Origin: Lipingzhangella halophila
GTDB lineage: Bacteria > Actinomycetota > Actinomycetes > Streptosporangiales > Streptosporangiaceae
DNA: 64,000 bases
Direction: 5' to 3'
Assembly: GCF_014203805.1 (NCBI RefSeq)
Contig: NZ_JACHJT010000002.1
Span: 868,001-932,000 of the forward strand
Every line of letters begins with the position of its first letter. Positions within the stretch are counted from its first letter, which is position 1. A program made the translations under genes and the position numbers. Shown piece after piece: positions 8,943 through 17,107 of the stretch. The notes under the pieces are model-generated. The model did not search any database. It was not told the DNA's origin and was given only the letters and a program-made list of their open reading frames with translations.

Positions 8943-8998
8943 TGCTAGGAACACGTTCGACGCTAGCTTGTCGTCGATCTGTTGTCTAGCGCTGCTAG
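8943..8998. promoter_or_regulatory. Putative TetR operators between DUF4267 and tetR
   Basis: The gap holds a palindrome CTAGC-GCT-GCTAG at 8986-8998, just before the tetR start, and two more GCTAG half-sites at 8944-8948 and 8962-8966. The position overlaps the expected promoters of both divergent genes. Confidence 0.6.
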
Positions 8999-9007
8999 GA
9001 TTCGGAG

Positions 9008-9595
9008 ATGTCCGTCAAGGAACGTCGAGAGCGGGAGCGCACCCGCCGCCACCAGCTCATCGTCACCGCCGCGCGGAACCTGGCCGAGACCGAGGGATGG
9101 GACGCCGTGACCACCCGGCGCCTCGCCGAGCGGATCGAGTACAGCCAGCCCGTTCTCTACAGCCATTTCTCGGGAAAGACCGCGATCGTGCGCGCGGTCG
9201 CCCTGGAAGGGTTCGCGGAACTCGCCGCGACGTTGCGGGCGGGCCGGTCCGGAGTCGAGGAGCCAGAGCAGGCGCTTACTGCCATCGTCCGCGCCTACAC
9301 CGAGTTCGCCGACGCCAATCCCGCGCTGTACGACGCGATGTTCACGCTCGACACTGACCTGCCGTTCGGCCGCGACGACACCCCGCCGCCGCTTCGCGCC
9401 GCGTTCACGGAGCTCTTCCAGGTCGCCGCCCCACTGGCCCAGGGGAGCGATGCCGAGACGTTCACCGAGGTTGCGTGGAGCGCGATCCACGGACTCGTAA
9501 GCCTGAGCCGGAGCGGCCGTCTCCGGCCCGAGCAGAGCGAGCGCCGCCTGGAGCTGCTCGTCGCCCAATTACGCGCCATCCCCGCTGGCGCGTAG
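9008..9595 (+). CDS. TetR/AcrR family transcriptional regulator
   Basis: 195 aa. The helix-turn-helix spans about residues 32-55 (VTTRRLAERIEYSQPVLYSH) and the C-terminal domain resembles the TetR_C 'WHG' type (WSAIHGLVSLSRSGRL). It is divergent from the DUF4267 membrane protein and likely represses it through the CTAGC palindrome just upstream of its own start. The inducer is unknown. A GC-rich hairpin follows the stop codon directly. Confidence 0.88.
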   Translation: MSVKERRERERTRRHQLIVTAARNLAETEGWDAVTTRRLAERIEYSQPVLYSHFSGKTAIVRAVALEGFAELAATLRAGRSGVEEPEQALTAIVRAYTEFADANPALYDAMFTLDTDLPFGRDDTPPPLRAAFTELFQVAAPLAQGSDAETFTEVAWSAIHGLVSLSRSGRLRPEQSERRLELLVAQLRAIPAGA

Positions 9596-9598
9596 CGC

Positions 9599-9620
9599 GC
9601 GCCCCGGCTCCGGGGGGCGC
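9599..9620 (+). terminator. GC-rich terminator hairpin after tetR
   Basis: A 7-bp stem GCGCCCC (9599-9605) / GGGGCGC (9614-9620) with an 8-nt loop begins 3 nt after the stop codon. There is no T-tract, as is common in Actinobacteria. Confidence 0.5.
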
Positions 9621-9947
9621 ACTCCGCCTGCCGGCCGGTGTGCGGCCGGCGCGTTCGGGAAGAAGCCCGTGTTGGTCGTCGGGGGAGCACCGGCGGGACC
9701 TGTTACCCGCTGCTGCGAATTTCCCGCGTATCGGTCGCCCTTTGTGAGCCGCCCGCCGAGCCGTGGTGTCCCCCACTGCAAATCGCGTGCATCCCGGGTA
9801 TTCGTTCCCGGTCAGCGGTCTCATCGGGAAATCCGGTGATATTACTGATGCGCGATCGGCCATTTGGATATTGAGTTTCCGGTAACCGTCCAATAGCGTT
9901 TCGCGGCCAGGGCGCGTCCCGCACAGGAACGAACGGAAGGCGTTGCA
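9621..9947. other. Intergenic region, probable promoter of secreted hydrolase
   Basis: No convincing gene is present. The part from about 9780 to 9900 is clearly more AT-rich than its surroundings and precedes the Shine-Dalgarno ACGGAAGG at 9933-9940, so it probably holds the promoter of the downstream hydrolase. Confidence 0.5.
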
Positions 9948-11354
9948 GTGGCTGTGAAACCTCCCCCTATCCGGCTCAGACCGGCTCCGGTTGTTGGTCT
10001 GAGCCTTGTTCTCGTCTCGACGACGGCGCTGGCCTCCCCCGCCAGCGCCGATGAGGAACAATTGCCAATCCCGGTTCCCGACGTCGAAGGTCCCATTCCT
10101 GGAAGCCCGCCCGGAGACCCGGAGTCCGACGACATAGCGCAGACCTATCCATTCTTTTCCACGGACGCGGACCTCGGCGAGTACGGTTATGTCGAGGAGG
10201 AGTTCTTCATTTCCGGAACCGCCAACCAGTACGAGGGCGGCGAGGTCGCCTCCGAGCACCCCTACAAGACCCGGGTGGTGGTGCGCCGCCCCGCGGAGCA
10301 GGCCGACTCGAACGGCGATGTCCTCATGGAGTGGCAGAACGTCTCGGCCGGCTATGACATCGACGCCCTGTGGTCACCCAGCCCCGACCACATCATGCGC
10401 TCGGGTTACACCTGGGTGGGCGTGTCGGCTCAGAACGTGGGCGTTTCCCAGCTCACCGAATGGAGCCCGACGCGCTACGGCGACCTCGACGTCACCGACG
10501 GCGGCACCGTCGAGGACGACCAGCTCTCCTACGACGTGTTCTCCCAGGCGGCCCAAGCGGTGCGCGCCGACGAGAACAGCGTCATGGGCGGGATCGAGGT
10601 CGACCAGGTACTCGCGATCGGCGCCTCGCAGTCCGCGGGACGCATGACCGTCTACTACGACGACATCCTGCCCCACATCGAGCCGGTGTTCGACGGCTAC
10701 GGCTACATGGTCGGCAACGCTCCCCAGGACATCGACCGGTCCGAGCCCGTGTTCCAGGTGCTCTCGGAGACCGACGCCGCCCGGACGGCGGACCCGCGGG
10801 AGGACACCGACAAGTTCCGCCTGTGGGAGGTCGCCGGAACGGCGCACTCCGGCTGGGCCGGCTACTCGGCACGGGAGAGCATCGAGAACCGGGACTTCGG
10901 CGAGCGGGAGGAGTACAACTGCGCCAAGCCGCCGTTCAGCCGGGTTCCGCTGCAGGACCCCCTCAACGCCTCCTACGACCACCTCAGCGCGTGGGCCAGC
11001 GAGGGAACGCCGCCACCGTCCGCCGAGCGGATCACCCGCAACGACCAGGGCGAGATCGCCCGCGACGAGGGCGGCCACGCCAAGGGCGGCATCCAGTTGT
11101 CCCAGGTCGAGGTCCCCACGGCGCTGAACACCGGCAGCAACACCCCGGCCGAGGCCGACAGCTTTTTCTGCGCGCTGTTCGGCTCGCACGAGCCCTACGA
11201 CGAGGATGAGCTCGCCGAGCTCTACCCCACCAGGGGGAGCTACGTCTGGCAGGTCATCCGGGCGGAGCGGCAGAACGTGCGGGACGGCTACGTCGTGAAG
11301 GCCGACTCCAAGCAGAACCGCCGCGAGGCCGTCAAGTCCGGCATAGGCGGATAG
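9948..11354 (+). CDS. Secreted alpha/beta-hydrolase domain protein (Abhydrolase_10 type)
   Basis: 468 aa, starting at GTG seven bases after ACGGAAGG. An N-terminal signal peptide ends around ASPASA (residue ~35), so the protein is exported. The body matches the large 'alpha/beta hydrolase domain' family: the region WQNVSAGYDIDALW, a nucleophile elbow IGASQSAGRM (Ser near residue 227) and a histidine late in the domain (AGTAHSGWAGY). The family's natural substrates are not established; an esterase-like reaction is the reasonable guess. It stands alone, with a strong terminator downstream. Confidence 0.8.
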   Translation: MAVKPPPIRLRPAPVVGLSLVLVSTTALASPASADEEQLPIPVPDVEGPIPGSPPGDPESDDIAQTYPFFSTDADLGEYGYVEEEFFISGTANQYEGGEVASEHPYKTRVVVRRPAEQADSNGDVLMEWQNVSAGYDIDALWSPSPDHIMRSGYTWVGVSAQNVGVSQLTEWSPTRYGDLDVTDGGTVEDDQLSYDVFSQAAQAVRADENSVMGGIEVDQVLAIGASQSAGRMTVYYDDILPHIEPVFDGYGYMVGNAPQDIDRSEPVFQVLSETDAARTADPREDTDKFRLWEVAGTAHSGWAGYSARESIENRDFGEREEYNCAKPPFSRVPLQDPLNASYDHLSAWASEGTPPPSAERITRNDQGEIARDEGGHAKGGIQLSQVEVPTALNTGSNTPAEADSFFCALFGSHEPYDEDELAELYPTRGSYVWQVIRAERQNVRDGYVVKADSKQNRREAVKSGIGG

Positions 11355-11392
11355 CGGTGCCCGGGAGGGCAGGCGCCCTCCCCGGCCGCGTA

Positions 11393-11429
11393 GCGGGCCA
11401 TCGGGGCCTGATCTTCCCCGATGGCCCGC
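11393..11429 (+). terminator. Strong terminator hairpin
   Basis: A 14-bp perfect stem (GCGGGCCATCGGGG at 11393-11406 with its complement at 11416-11429) and a 9-nt loop, followed by a short T-containing stretch (GCTCTTTGG). It ends the hydrolase transcript. Confidence 0.8.
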
Positions 11430-11535
11430 GCTGCTCTTTGGGGAGAGTTTCCGGGTTCCAGAGCGGCAGACGGGCGAATGTCAGTGGCGGGTGCAACACT
11501 CTGGGACCAGCACCGGCTCGCGAAAGGAAACATCC

Positions 11536-12327
11536 ATGCTGACCACCGATTTCGTCCTCGGTTCCCCGTGTTGGCTGGACCTCGGGGCCCCCGACATCGA
11601 CGCCGCGAGCTCCTTCTACACCGCCGTGTTCGACTGGGAGTTCAACTCCGCCGGCCCGGACAGCGGGTACGGCATGTTCACCAAGGACGGGAAGATCACC
11701 GCCGCGGTGGGCCAACTCACGGAGGAAGGGGCGCAGTCGGCCTGGACGATCTACTTCCAGACCTCCGATGCCCAGTCGACTGCCGAGCAGGTACGGCAGG
11801 CCGGCGGCACCGTTCGGGTCGGCCCGTTCGACGTCTCCGAGCACGGCCGGATGGCCCAGCTCACCGATCCGCAGGGGGGCCAGTTCGCGGTCTGGGAGCC
11901 GGGTAAGACCCCGGGCTTGGGGACGGTGAACGAACCGGGCTCGCTCACCTGGATCGAGCTCATGACAACTGACGCTGCCGCGGCGAAGGACTTCTACCGG
12001 CAGGTCTTCGGCTGGACCACCAGCGAAACGGAGCTTCCCGACGGCGGCGGGACCTACTTGATGGTCACCCCGGCCGGCCAGGGAGAGGAACGTATGCAGG
12101 GCGGCATCATGCAGCTCGGTTCGGAGGACCTCACCCTGACCGGCGGCCTGCCCTACTGGCACCCCGTCTTCGATGTCGCCGACTGCGACGCCGCGGCCGC
12201 CAGAGCCACCGCGAACGGCGGCAGCGTGCTGATGGAGCCCGCGGACGCGGAGTCGATCGGCCGGATCGCGGTCTGCCGGGACCGGGCGGGAGCGGAATTC
12301 GTGCTGCTCACCCCTGCCTCGCGCTGA
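11536..12327 (+). CDS. Two-domain VOC (glyoxalase-fold) protein
   Basis: 263 aa from the ATG at 11536, which follows GAAAGGAAA. It has two vicinal-oxygen-chelate domains: residues ~8-120 (GSPCWLDLGAPDIDAASSFY, ending FAVWEPGK) and ~135-262 (GSLTWIELMTTDAAAAKDFY, ending EFVLLTP). Such fused VOC proteins are common in actinomycetes as small-molecule-binding or resistance proteins. In Streptomyces relatives they are annotated as hydroxylase-like, but no activity can be asserted. The next gene is convergent. Confidence 0.85.
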   Translation: MLTTDFVLGSPCWLDLGAPDIDAASSFYTAVFDWEFNSAGPDSGYGMFTKDGKITAAVGQLTEEGAQSAWTIYFQTSDAQSTAEQVRQAGGTVRVGPFDVSEHGRMAQLTDPQGGQFAVWEPGKTPGLGTVNEPGSLTWIELMTTDAAAAKDFYRQVFGWTTSETELPDGGGTYLMVTPAGQGEERMQGGIMQLGSEDLTLTGGLPYWHPVFDVADCDAAAARATANGGSVLMEPADAESIGRIAVCRDRAGAEFVLLTPASR

Positions 12328-12395
12328 GCTCTGGCGGGGCGGCGCCGTCGAGAGGCGCACCATTGGGGGACCGTTCGGCGCGCCAGTTCGCCCGA

Positions 12396-13256
12396 CTACC
12401 CCGGAACCGCCCCGCGGCGCGCCCCGGGACGCAGCGCCGCGATGTCGTCGAGCCGCCGCAGCGTCTCGTCGTGCGGCAGGGTCGGCAGCATGACCAGCAA
12501 CTGGTCAATGTCCAGCTCGACCGCGGCCGCGATGTCCTCGGCCCGGGGCGGGACACCGAACAGGACCACCGGCATCCGTTCCCTGCCCTCCTGTTCGCAC
12601 CGCGTGCGCAGTTCCGCGATTCTGCGCGCCAGCGGCTCCGGGTCCCGTTGCCAGCGCGGGAACCAACCGTCGCCGTACTCCATGACCCGGTCGAGCACCG
12701 TCGCGGCCTCGCCCCCCAGAAGCACGGGGATGTGCGGCCGCTGGACCGGTTTCGGCCACGAGTACATCGGGTCGAAGTCCACGAACGCGCCGTGGAACTC
12801 GGCCTGCTCCCGGGTCCAGATCCGCTTGATCGCCGAGACCCGCTCACCCAGCAGCGCGACACGCGTCGTGGGGTCGGTGCCGTGGTTGCGCATCTCCTCG
12901 CGGTTCCACCCCGAACCAACCCCCAGAACGAAGCGCCCTTCGCTGATGTGGTCGACCGACGCCGCCTCTTTGGCGACCATGATGGGATCGCGCTGGACCA
13001 GCAGCGCGATGCCGGTCCCCAGCGTGATCCGTTCGGTGACGGCCGCGGCGGCGGAGAGCGCGACGAACGGGTCGAGGGTGCGGTAGTACCTGCGGGGCAG
13101 GTCGCCGCCCTCGGGCAGCGGGGTCTCGCGGCTGGCGGGAATGTGGCTGTGCTCGGCGAGGAACAGTGAGTCCAGCCCCCGCTCCTCAAGGGCGCGGCCG
13201 AGGTCGGCCGCGCCAATGCCTTCGTCGGTGACGAACGTGGACACACCGATTCGCAT
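12396..13256 (-). CDS. LLM-class F420-dependent oxidoreductase
   Basis: 286 aa with the luciferase-like monooxygenase TIM barrel. Family features include the start MRIGVSTFVTDEG, the segment LFLAEHSHIP, the strand LGTGIALLVQRDPIMVAKE and the GVGSGWNREEM motif. These are typical of TIGR03619-like F420-dependent enzymes. It uses a flavin or deazaflavin cofactor to oxidise or reduce an unknown small molecule. It is a single gene, convergent with the VOC gene. Confidence 0.88.
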   Translation of the reverse strand: MRIGVSTFVTDEGIGAADLGRALEERGLDSLFLAEHSHIPASRETPLPEGGDLPRRYYRTLDPFVALSAAAAVTERITLGTGIALLVQRDPIMVAKEAASVDHISEGRFVLGVGSGWNREEMRNHGTDPTTRVALLGERVSAIKRIWTREQAEFHGAFVDFDPMYSWPKPVQRPHIPVLLGGEAATVLDRVMEYGDGWFPRWQRDPEPLARRIAELRTRCEQEGRERMPVVLFGVPPRAEDIAAAVELDIDQLLVMLPTLPHDETLRRLDDIAALRPGARRGAVPG

Positions 13257-13512
13257 TCGGATCGAGTGCGGCGCGACCGCGGTGGCGGACGCCGTCCTCT
13301 CCCCCCTTTCCGTGACGTGCGGTAGAAGTACTCAGTGACGTGCTCGTGGACGCGATCACAGGGCGGGACGGCGCTTCGCGCCGGAGTCCGGGTGGGAACC
13401 AGGGACGCCTCAGGGGCGTCCCCCATAGTGTGGGTGTGACGACAGGGCGCACGATGGTATTGGAGCCGGCCGTCAGGCCCGCCGGTACCGTCGATGGCCG
13501 ACCCGGTAAGGA

Positions 13513-14139
13513 GTGAGTGTCGCCGTGCATGACCCAACACCTCCCCCAACCCAACACGGCCGCGGATGGCCGGCAGCCCAACGCGGAGCGCACAACCAGC
13601 ATCTGCGTCTGACGCACGCCGACCGGGACTCCGTGGCCAACCTGCTCAAGGAGGCGTACGCCGAAGGTCGTCTCGATGCCGACGAATTCGAGGAGCGGCT
13701 GGGCACGGCGATGAACGCCAAGGTCCATGGCGAACTGGAACCGCTGCTCAGCGATCTGCTCCCCGAGGGAGCCCGAATACCGGCACCACCGGCCGCCGAG
13801 AGCTCCCCTGCCGCGTCGGGATCCGAGCGTTTGACGGCCCTGGTGGGCCACTGCTCCGGATACTTTCTCGCCGCGCTGGGCCCACTCGCGGTGCTGCTTG
13901 TCAGCGGCAACTCCTCGGCCTTTGTGCGCAAGCACGCCGTTGAGGCGCTGAACTTCCAGCTCACGTTCGTCGTCGGATCGATCGTGCTGTGGTTCTTCTC
14001 CTGGCTGATCCTGCCAATTGTCGCCTGGGTCTTCCTGCTGCTCGGCTGGATGGTTCTGCCCATGATCGCGGGAGCGGCCGCGTTGTTCGGAGGGAGCTGG
14101 AAGTACCCCCTCACCTGGCGGCCGATCAAGGACAGCTAG
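13513..14139 (+). CDS. DUF1707 and DUF4870 domain membrane protein
   Basis: 208 aa. Residues ~30-82 form a DUF1707 domain (RLTHADRDSVANLLKEAYAE, then GRLDADEFEERLGTAMNAK). After a Pro/Ala linker, residues ~110-205 match DUF4870 with three hydrophobic helices (GHCSGYFLAALGP; AVEALNFQLTF). Such proteins are actinobacterial membrane proteins of unknown function. Start choice is uncertain: the GTG at 13513 abuts AAGGAG with no spacer, and a second in-frame GTG at 13525 lies 12 nt from it. Confidence 0.82.
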   Translation: MSVAVHDPTPPPTQHGRGWPAAQRGAHNQHLRLTHADRDSVANLLKEAYAEGRLDADEFEERLGTAMNAKVHGELEPLLSDLLPEGARIPAPPAAESSPAASGSERLTALVGHCSGYFLAALGPLAVLLVSGNSSAFVRKHAVEALNFQLTFVVGSIVLWFFSWLILPIVAWVFLLLGWMVLPMIAGAAALFGGSWKYPLTWRPIKDS

Positions 14140-14167
14140 CGTCGGCGCCCGCACCGCGTGCTGACTC

Positions 14168-14200
14168 GCGCGGCCCCGCCGCTGAGCGGCGGGGCCGCGC
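14168..14200. terminator. Bidirectional near-loopless terminator palindrome
   Basis: A perfect 16-bp stem (14168-14183 with 14185-14200) separated by a single base, located between two convergent genes. It serves both directions. Confidence 0.75.
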
Positions 14201-14227
14201 CGTGGCTCGGTGCGACGAGCCGTGCGG

Positions 14228-14809
14228 TCACCGCTTCACGCGGCCGTTGAAGTCCCGGGGGGACTCCTCCTCCGCGGGAGCGTCCGTGCTCGCCTGCTCC
14301 TCGGCCGTGCGGGACACCTTGTCCCTCGCCTCCTTGGCCTTCGTTGTGAGCTGCTCGCGGGTCTCGCGGACCTGCTCGCGCGCCTGGTCGAGATTCTCCT
14401 GCCACTCCGCGTCCTGGGCCGCCTTGCGCAGCTTCAGCGCACCGTACACGGCGAGCGCCCCGGCGCCCGCCACACCGGCGAAGACCACGAAGCGCGGGAC
14501 GCGGCGCCCATTGCGCCGCGCGGCGATCAGACCACGCCTGGCCCGGTTCGGCTCGACACGGTGCGCGGCCAAGCTGAGGAGGTCGGCGACCCGAGGCGCC
14601 ACTGTGTCCTCGACACGGTGCGCGGCGACCTCAAGTCGCGGTGCGGTCCAGCAACGAGCCTGGCGCAGCCGCTGTTCGGCATTGACCCTGGCCTGGTCGG
14701 CGTAGGGACCAAATCGTTCGGTCTGCTCGCGAGCGACTTCCTGCAACCGGGCGAGCGCGGCCGGTGAATCGGGTGCGTCGTTGCCGCGACGCCTGAGTTG
14801 TTTTCGCAC
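14228..14809 (-). CDS. DUF5324-like membrane-anchored protein
   Basis: 193 aa. The N-terminal ~85 residues are charged and helical (EVAREQTERFGPYADQARVN), then comes one hydrophobic helix (FVVFAGVAGAGALAVYGAL, residues ~107-125) and a long coiled-coil-like, highly charged tail (QAREQVRETREQLTTKAKEA). This is the layout of the actinobacterial DUF5324 family, usually found next to the cyclophilin/rhomboid/crgA block as here. Function is not known. Confidence 0.75.
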   Translation of the reverse strand: MRKQLRRRGNDAPDSPAALARLQEVAREQTERFGPYADQARVNAEQRLRQARCWTAPRLEVAAHRVEDTVAPRVADLLSLAAHRVEPNRARRGLIAARRNGRRVPRFVVFAGVAGAGALAVYGALKLRKAAQDAEWQENLDQAREQVRETREQLTTKAKEARDKVSRTAEEQASTDAPAEEESPRDFNGRVKR

Positions 14810-15068
14810 GTGGTCCCCCTTGTGGTTTTTCGTGGTTCTTAGGCCCTCTGCCCGTTTGCACGCGTCCTATGCACGAGTCGGCTTCGCAGGGCACAAGGAC
14901 TCGTTACTTCGGTGTTATCTCAACATACGTCCTTTCCGTCCCGCTGGCACTGTCTCGACACGCGACGCCCGGCTTTGACCCGGTCGGATCGGCCGGTCAA
15001 CGGGGGAAGTCCGTGCTGGGCCCGGTACCGTGGAGACGATAAGCAACCACAACGGAAAGGTCCCCCAG

Positions 15069-15596
15069 GTGTCCGACGTCAATGGTCAGATCCGCGCGCG
15101 GTTGAACACCACGATGGGAACGATCGTCCTCAAGCTCTTCCCGCAGGAGGCGCCCGAGACGGTCGAGAACTTCGTGGGCCTCGCCGAGGGAACGAAGCAG
15201 TGGGTGGATCCGAACACCGGGCGGCCGAGCAACGCCAAGCTGTACGACGGCACGATCTTCCACCGGGTCATCGACACGTTCATGGTCCAGGGAGGCGACC
15301 CGCTCGGTAACGGCCGCGGCGGCCCCGGCTTCAAGTTCAAGGACGAGTTCCACGACTCTCTGCGGTTCGACCGTCCCTACCTGCTGGCCATGGCGAACGC
15401 CGGCCCCGGCACGAACGGTTCGCAGTTCTTCATCACGGTTGGCGCCCCCAACTGGCTGAACGGCAAGCACACGATCTTCGGTGAGGTGGTCGAGGGCACC
15501 GACGTCGTCGACACCATCTCCAAGGTGCCCACGAACCCGCAGGACCGTCCGCTGGAGGACATCGTCGTCTCCTCCGTGGAGATCGAGCGGGGCTAA
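15069..15596 (+). CDS. ppiA: Cyclophilin-type peptidyl-prolyl cis-trans isomerase
   Basis: 175 aa from the GTG at 15069, which has GGAAAG nine bases upstream; the frame is open further up to 15030 but without a better start. Cyclophilin hallmarks are present: FHRVIDTFMVQGGDP (catalytic Arg), GPGTNGSQFFITVGAPNWLN and GKHTIFGEVVEG. There is no signal peptide, so it acts in the cytoplasm on prolyl bonds. The location beside rhomboid and crgA matches the ppiA position in mycobacteria and Streptomyces, near the origin-proximal core. Confidence 0.93.
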   Translation: MSDVNGQIRARLNTTMGTIVLKLFPQEAPETVENFVGLAEGTKQWVDPNTGRPSNAKLYDGTIFHRVIDTFMVQGGDPLGNGRGGPGFKFKDEFHDSLRFDRPYLLAMANAGPGTNGSQFFITVGAPNWLNGKHTIFGEVVEGTDVVDTISKVPTNPQDRPLEDIVVSSVEIERG

Positions 15597-15605
15597 GGTC
15601 TCCCC

Positions 15606-16469
15606 ATGACCTCCTCTGAGCCGCCGCCCCCCGAACCCGGGGAGCGCGAGATCCCCACGTGCTACCGGCACCCCAAGCGTGAGGCGCATGTGCGGTGCAC
15701 GCGGTGCGAGAAGCACATCTGCCCCGACTGCATGCGCGAGGCCGCAGTGGGGCACCAGTGCGTGGGGTGTGTCGCCGAGGGGCAGCGGAGTACCCGGCAG
15801 GCGCGCACGATGTTCGGTGGGAAGGTGACCTCCGCCCCGGCCGCCACCTACGCGCTGCTGGTGCTCATGGGGTTGGGGTTCCTCGCCCAGTCGGCCGCCC
15901 CCAACGTGGCCCTCGCCTTCTGGATGGAGGGCGGGCCGATAGTCATGGGCGAGTGGTACCGCCTGGTCACCTCGGCGTTCCTACACAATGGGGTGACGCA
16001 CCTGGCGCTCAACGGGCTGGCCCTGTTCATCTTCGGGCGGCTGCTCGAAGAGGCGCTCGGGCACGCCCGGTACCTCGCGTTGTGGGTGCTCAGCGCCATT
16101 GGGGGAGGGGTTCTCAGCCTGCTGGTGCTGCCGCTCGACCAGGCCTCGGTTGGGGCCTCCGGTGCGGTCTTCGGGCTGATCGGGGCGCTCGTCGTGATGG
16201 GGCGCAGGATGCGGGTGGACGTTCGGTTCGTCCTCATCCTGCTCGCGCTGAACCTGCTGGTCTCGTTCGTCGTCCCGCAGATCTCCCTGACCGCGCACCT
16301 CGGCGGTCTGCTGAGCGGCCTGCTCCTTGGCGCGGTCTACGGCTACCTGCCCACCGGTGGCGGAGCGTCGCCGCGGACCCGGACGCTCGTGCACGCCGGG
16401 GCGACCGCGGCGTTCGCGGTGCTGCTCGTGGTCCTTACCGGAGTCGGCGCGGCCGCGGTGCTCAACTGA
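15606..16469 (+). CDS. Rhomboid intramembrane serine protease with N-terminal zinc-binding motif
   Basis: 287 aa. Residues ~18-60 hold a B-box-like cysteine/histidine cluster (CYRHPKREAHVRCTRCEKH, then CPDCM, GHQCVGC) that probably binds zinc. Six or seven hydrophobic helices follow. The catalytic Ser is in GASGAVFGLIGA and the catalytic His in AHLGGLLSGLLLG, with the conserved NGLALFIFGRLLEE segment. The gene starts 9 nt after ppiA and is probably cotranscribed. Substrates of actinobacterial rhomboids are largely unknown. Confidence 0.92.
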   Translation: MTSSEPPPPEPGEREIPTCYRHPKREAHVRCTRCEKHICPDCMREAAVGHQCVGCVAEGQRSTRQARTMFGGKVTSAPAATYALLVLMGLGFLAQSAAPNVALAFWMEGGPIVMGEWYRLVTSAFLHNGVTHLALNGLALFIFGRLLEEALGHARYLALWVLSAIGGGVLSLLVLPLDQASVGASGAVFGLIGALVVMGRRMRVDVRFVLILLALNLLVSFVVPQISLTAHLGGLLSGLLLGAVYGYLPTGGGASPRTRTLVHAGATAAFAVLLVVLTGVGAAAVLN

Positions 16470-16486
16470 GCGTCACTGCGTAATGG

Positions 16487-16515
16487 GGTCTGGGAGCCAT
16501 ACGGGCTCCCAGACC
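16487..16515 (+). terminator. Terminator hairpin after rhomboid gene
   Basis: A perfect 12-bp stem (16487-16498 / 16504-16515) with the 5-nt loop ATACG, 17 nt after the stop codon. It lacks a T-tract. Confidence 0.7.
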
Positions 16516-16569
16516 GCGGTGCCGGACATTACCCCACGAGGCGCCCCAAAATGGGCATATCGAACACAG

Positions 16570-16624
16570 TTACCCACAGCTTGTGGATAACTATGTGGAA
16601 AGCACTCGGTCCTGTTGTGGACAA
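16570..16624. promoter_or_regulatory. Cluster of DnaA-box-like sites
   Basis: Four DnaA-box-like 9-mers occur in 55 bp: TTACCCACA (16570-16578), TTATCCACA on the minus strand (16582-16590), CTTTCCACA on the minus strand (about 16594-16602) and TTGTCCACA on the minus strand (16616-16624). The second and fourth match the E. coli and Streptomyces consensus exactly. It lies between the 3' ends of the rhomboid and crgA genes, not in a dnaA-dnaN context. Confidence 0.6.
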
Positions 16625-16660
16625 ACCTTGGGGAAGCCGCAACGAGCAGGAAAAACGTAT

Positions 16661-16915
16661 CTAATGCCAGCGTGTGGACAGCATGACAGAGATGATGATG
16701 CCACTGAAGCCGATGAGCAGGTTCCAGTTCTCCAGGTCCCGCATGTAGGGGACCTGGCCACCAGCGATGTAGAACACCCCGATCCACGCGATTCCGAGGA
16801 GGAAGAACGTGACCATCGCCGGCGCCAGCCATCGGGGACTCACCTTCGGCTTCGCCGATGACGAGGGCGGCGTGTAGACGGCCTTCTTCTTGCGATCGTT
16901 GCTGGACTTGGGCAC
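16661..16915 (-). CDS. crgA: Cell division inhibitor/FtsZ-associated membrane protein CrgA
   Basis: 84 aa, with a basic cytoplasmic N-terminus (MPKSSNDRKKKAVYTPP), two transmembrane helices (about residues 28-50 and 63-80) and the characteristic end LENWNLLIGFSGIIISVML. CrgA coordinates septum assembly with FtsZ and penicillin-binding proteins in Streptomyces and mycobacteria. It lies downstream of pknB on the same strand, but a 68-bp palindrome separates them. Confidence 0.95.
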   Translation of the reverse strand: MPKSSNDRKKKAVYTPPSSSAKPKVSPRWLAPAMVTFFLLGIAWIGVFYIAGGQVPYMRDLENWNLLIGFSGIIISVMLSTRWH

Positions 16916-17005
16916 GGTCGCTGCTCCAAAACAATGGGCCAGGTTTCACGTGGGACGCGCTCGCCAGTCTACGCGCGTCGTGGAGTCTACGTGACTCCAG
17001 GGGCG

Positions 17006-17073
17006 CGGCCGTCCCGGGTGGACCCGCGGGAGCGGGCGCGCGCCCGCTCCCGCGGGTCCACCCGGGACGGCCG
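17006..17073. repeat. 68-bp perfect loopless palindrome, terminator of pknB operon
   Basis: Bases 17006-17039 are exactly the reverse complement of 17040-17073, with no spacer and no mismatch; position 17005/17074 breaks it. It lies 34 nt after the pknB stop and 90 nt before the crgA start on the transcribed strand. It probably ends the fhaA-to-pknB transcript and insulates crgA. Confidence 0.9.
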
Positions 17074-17107
17074 GCCACCATGCGGTGGCCAGCGGCCCCG
17101 GGTACAA

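Noticed and set aside
16661-17107. crgA as part of the pknB operon
   Set aside because: Same strand, but a 68-bp perfect palindrome separates them, which should stop transcription.
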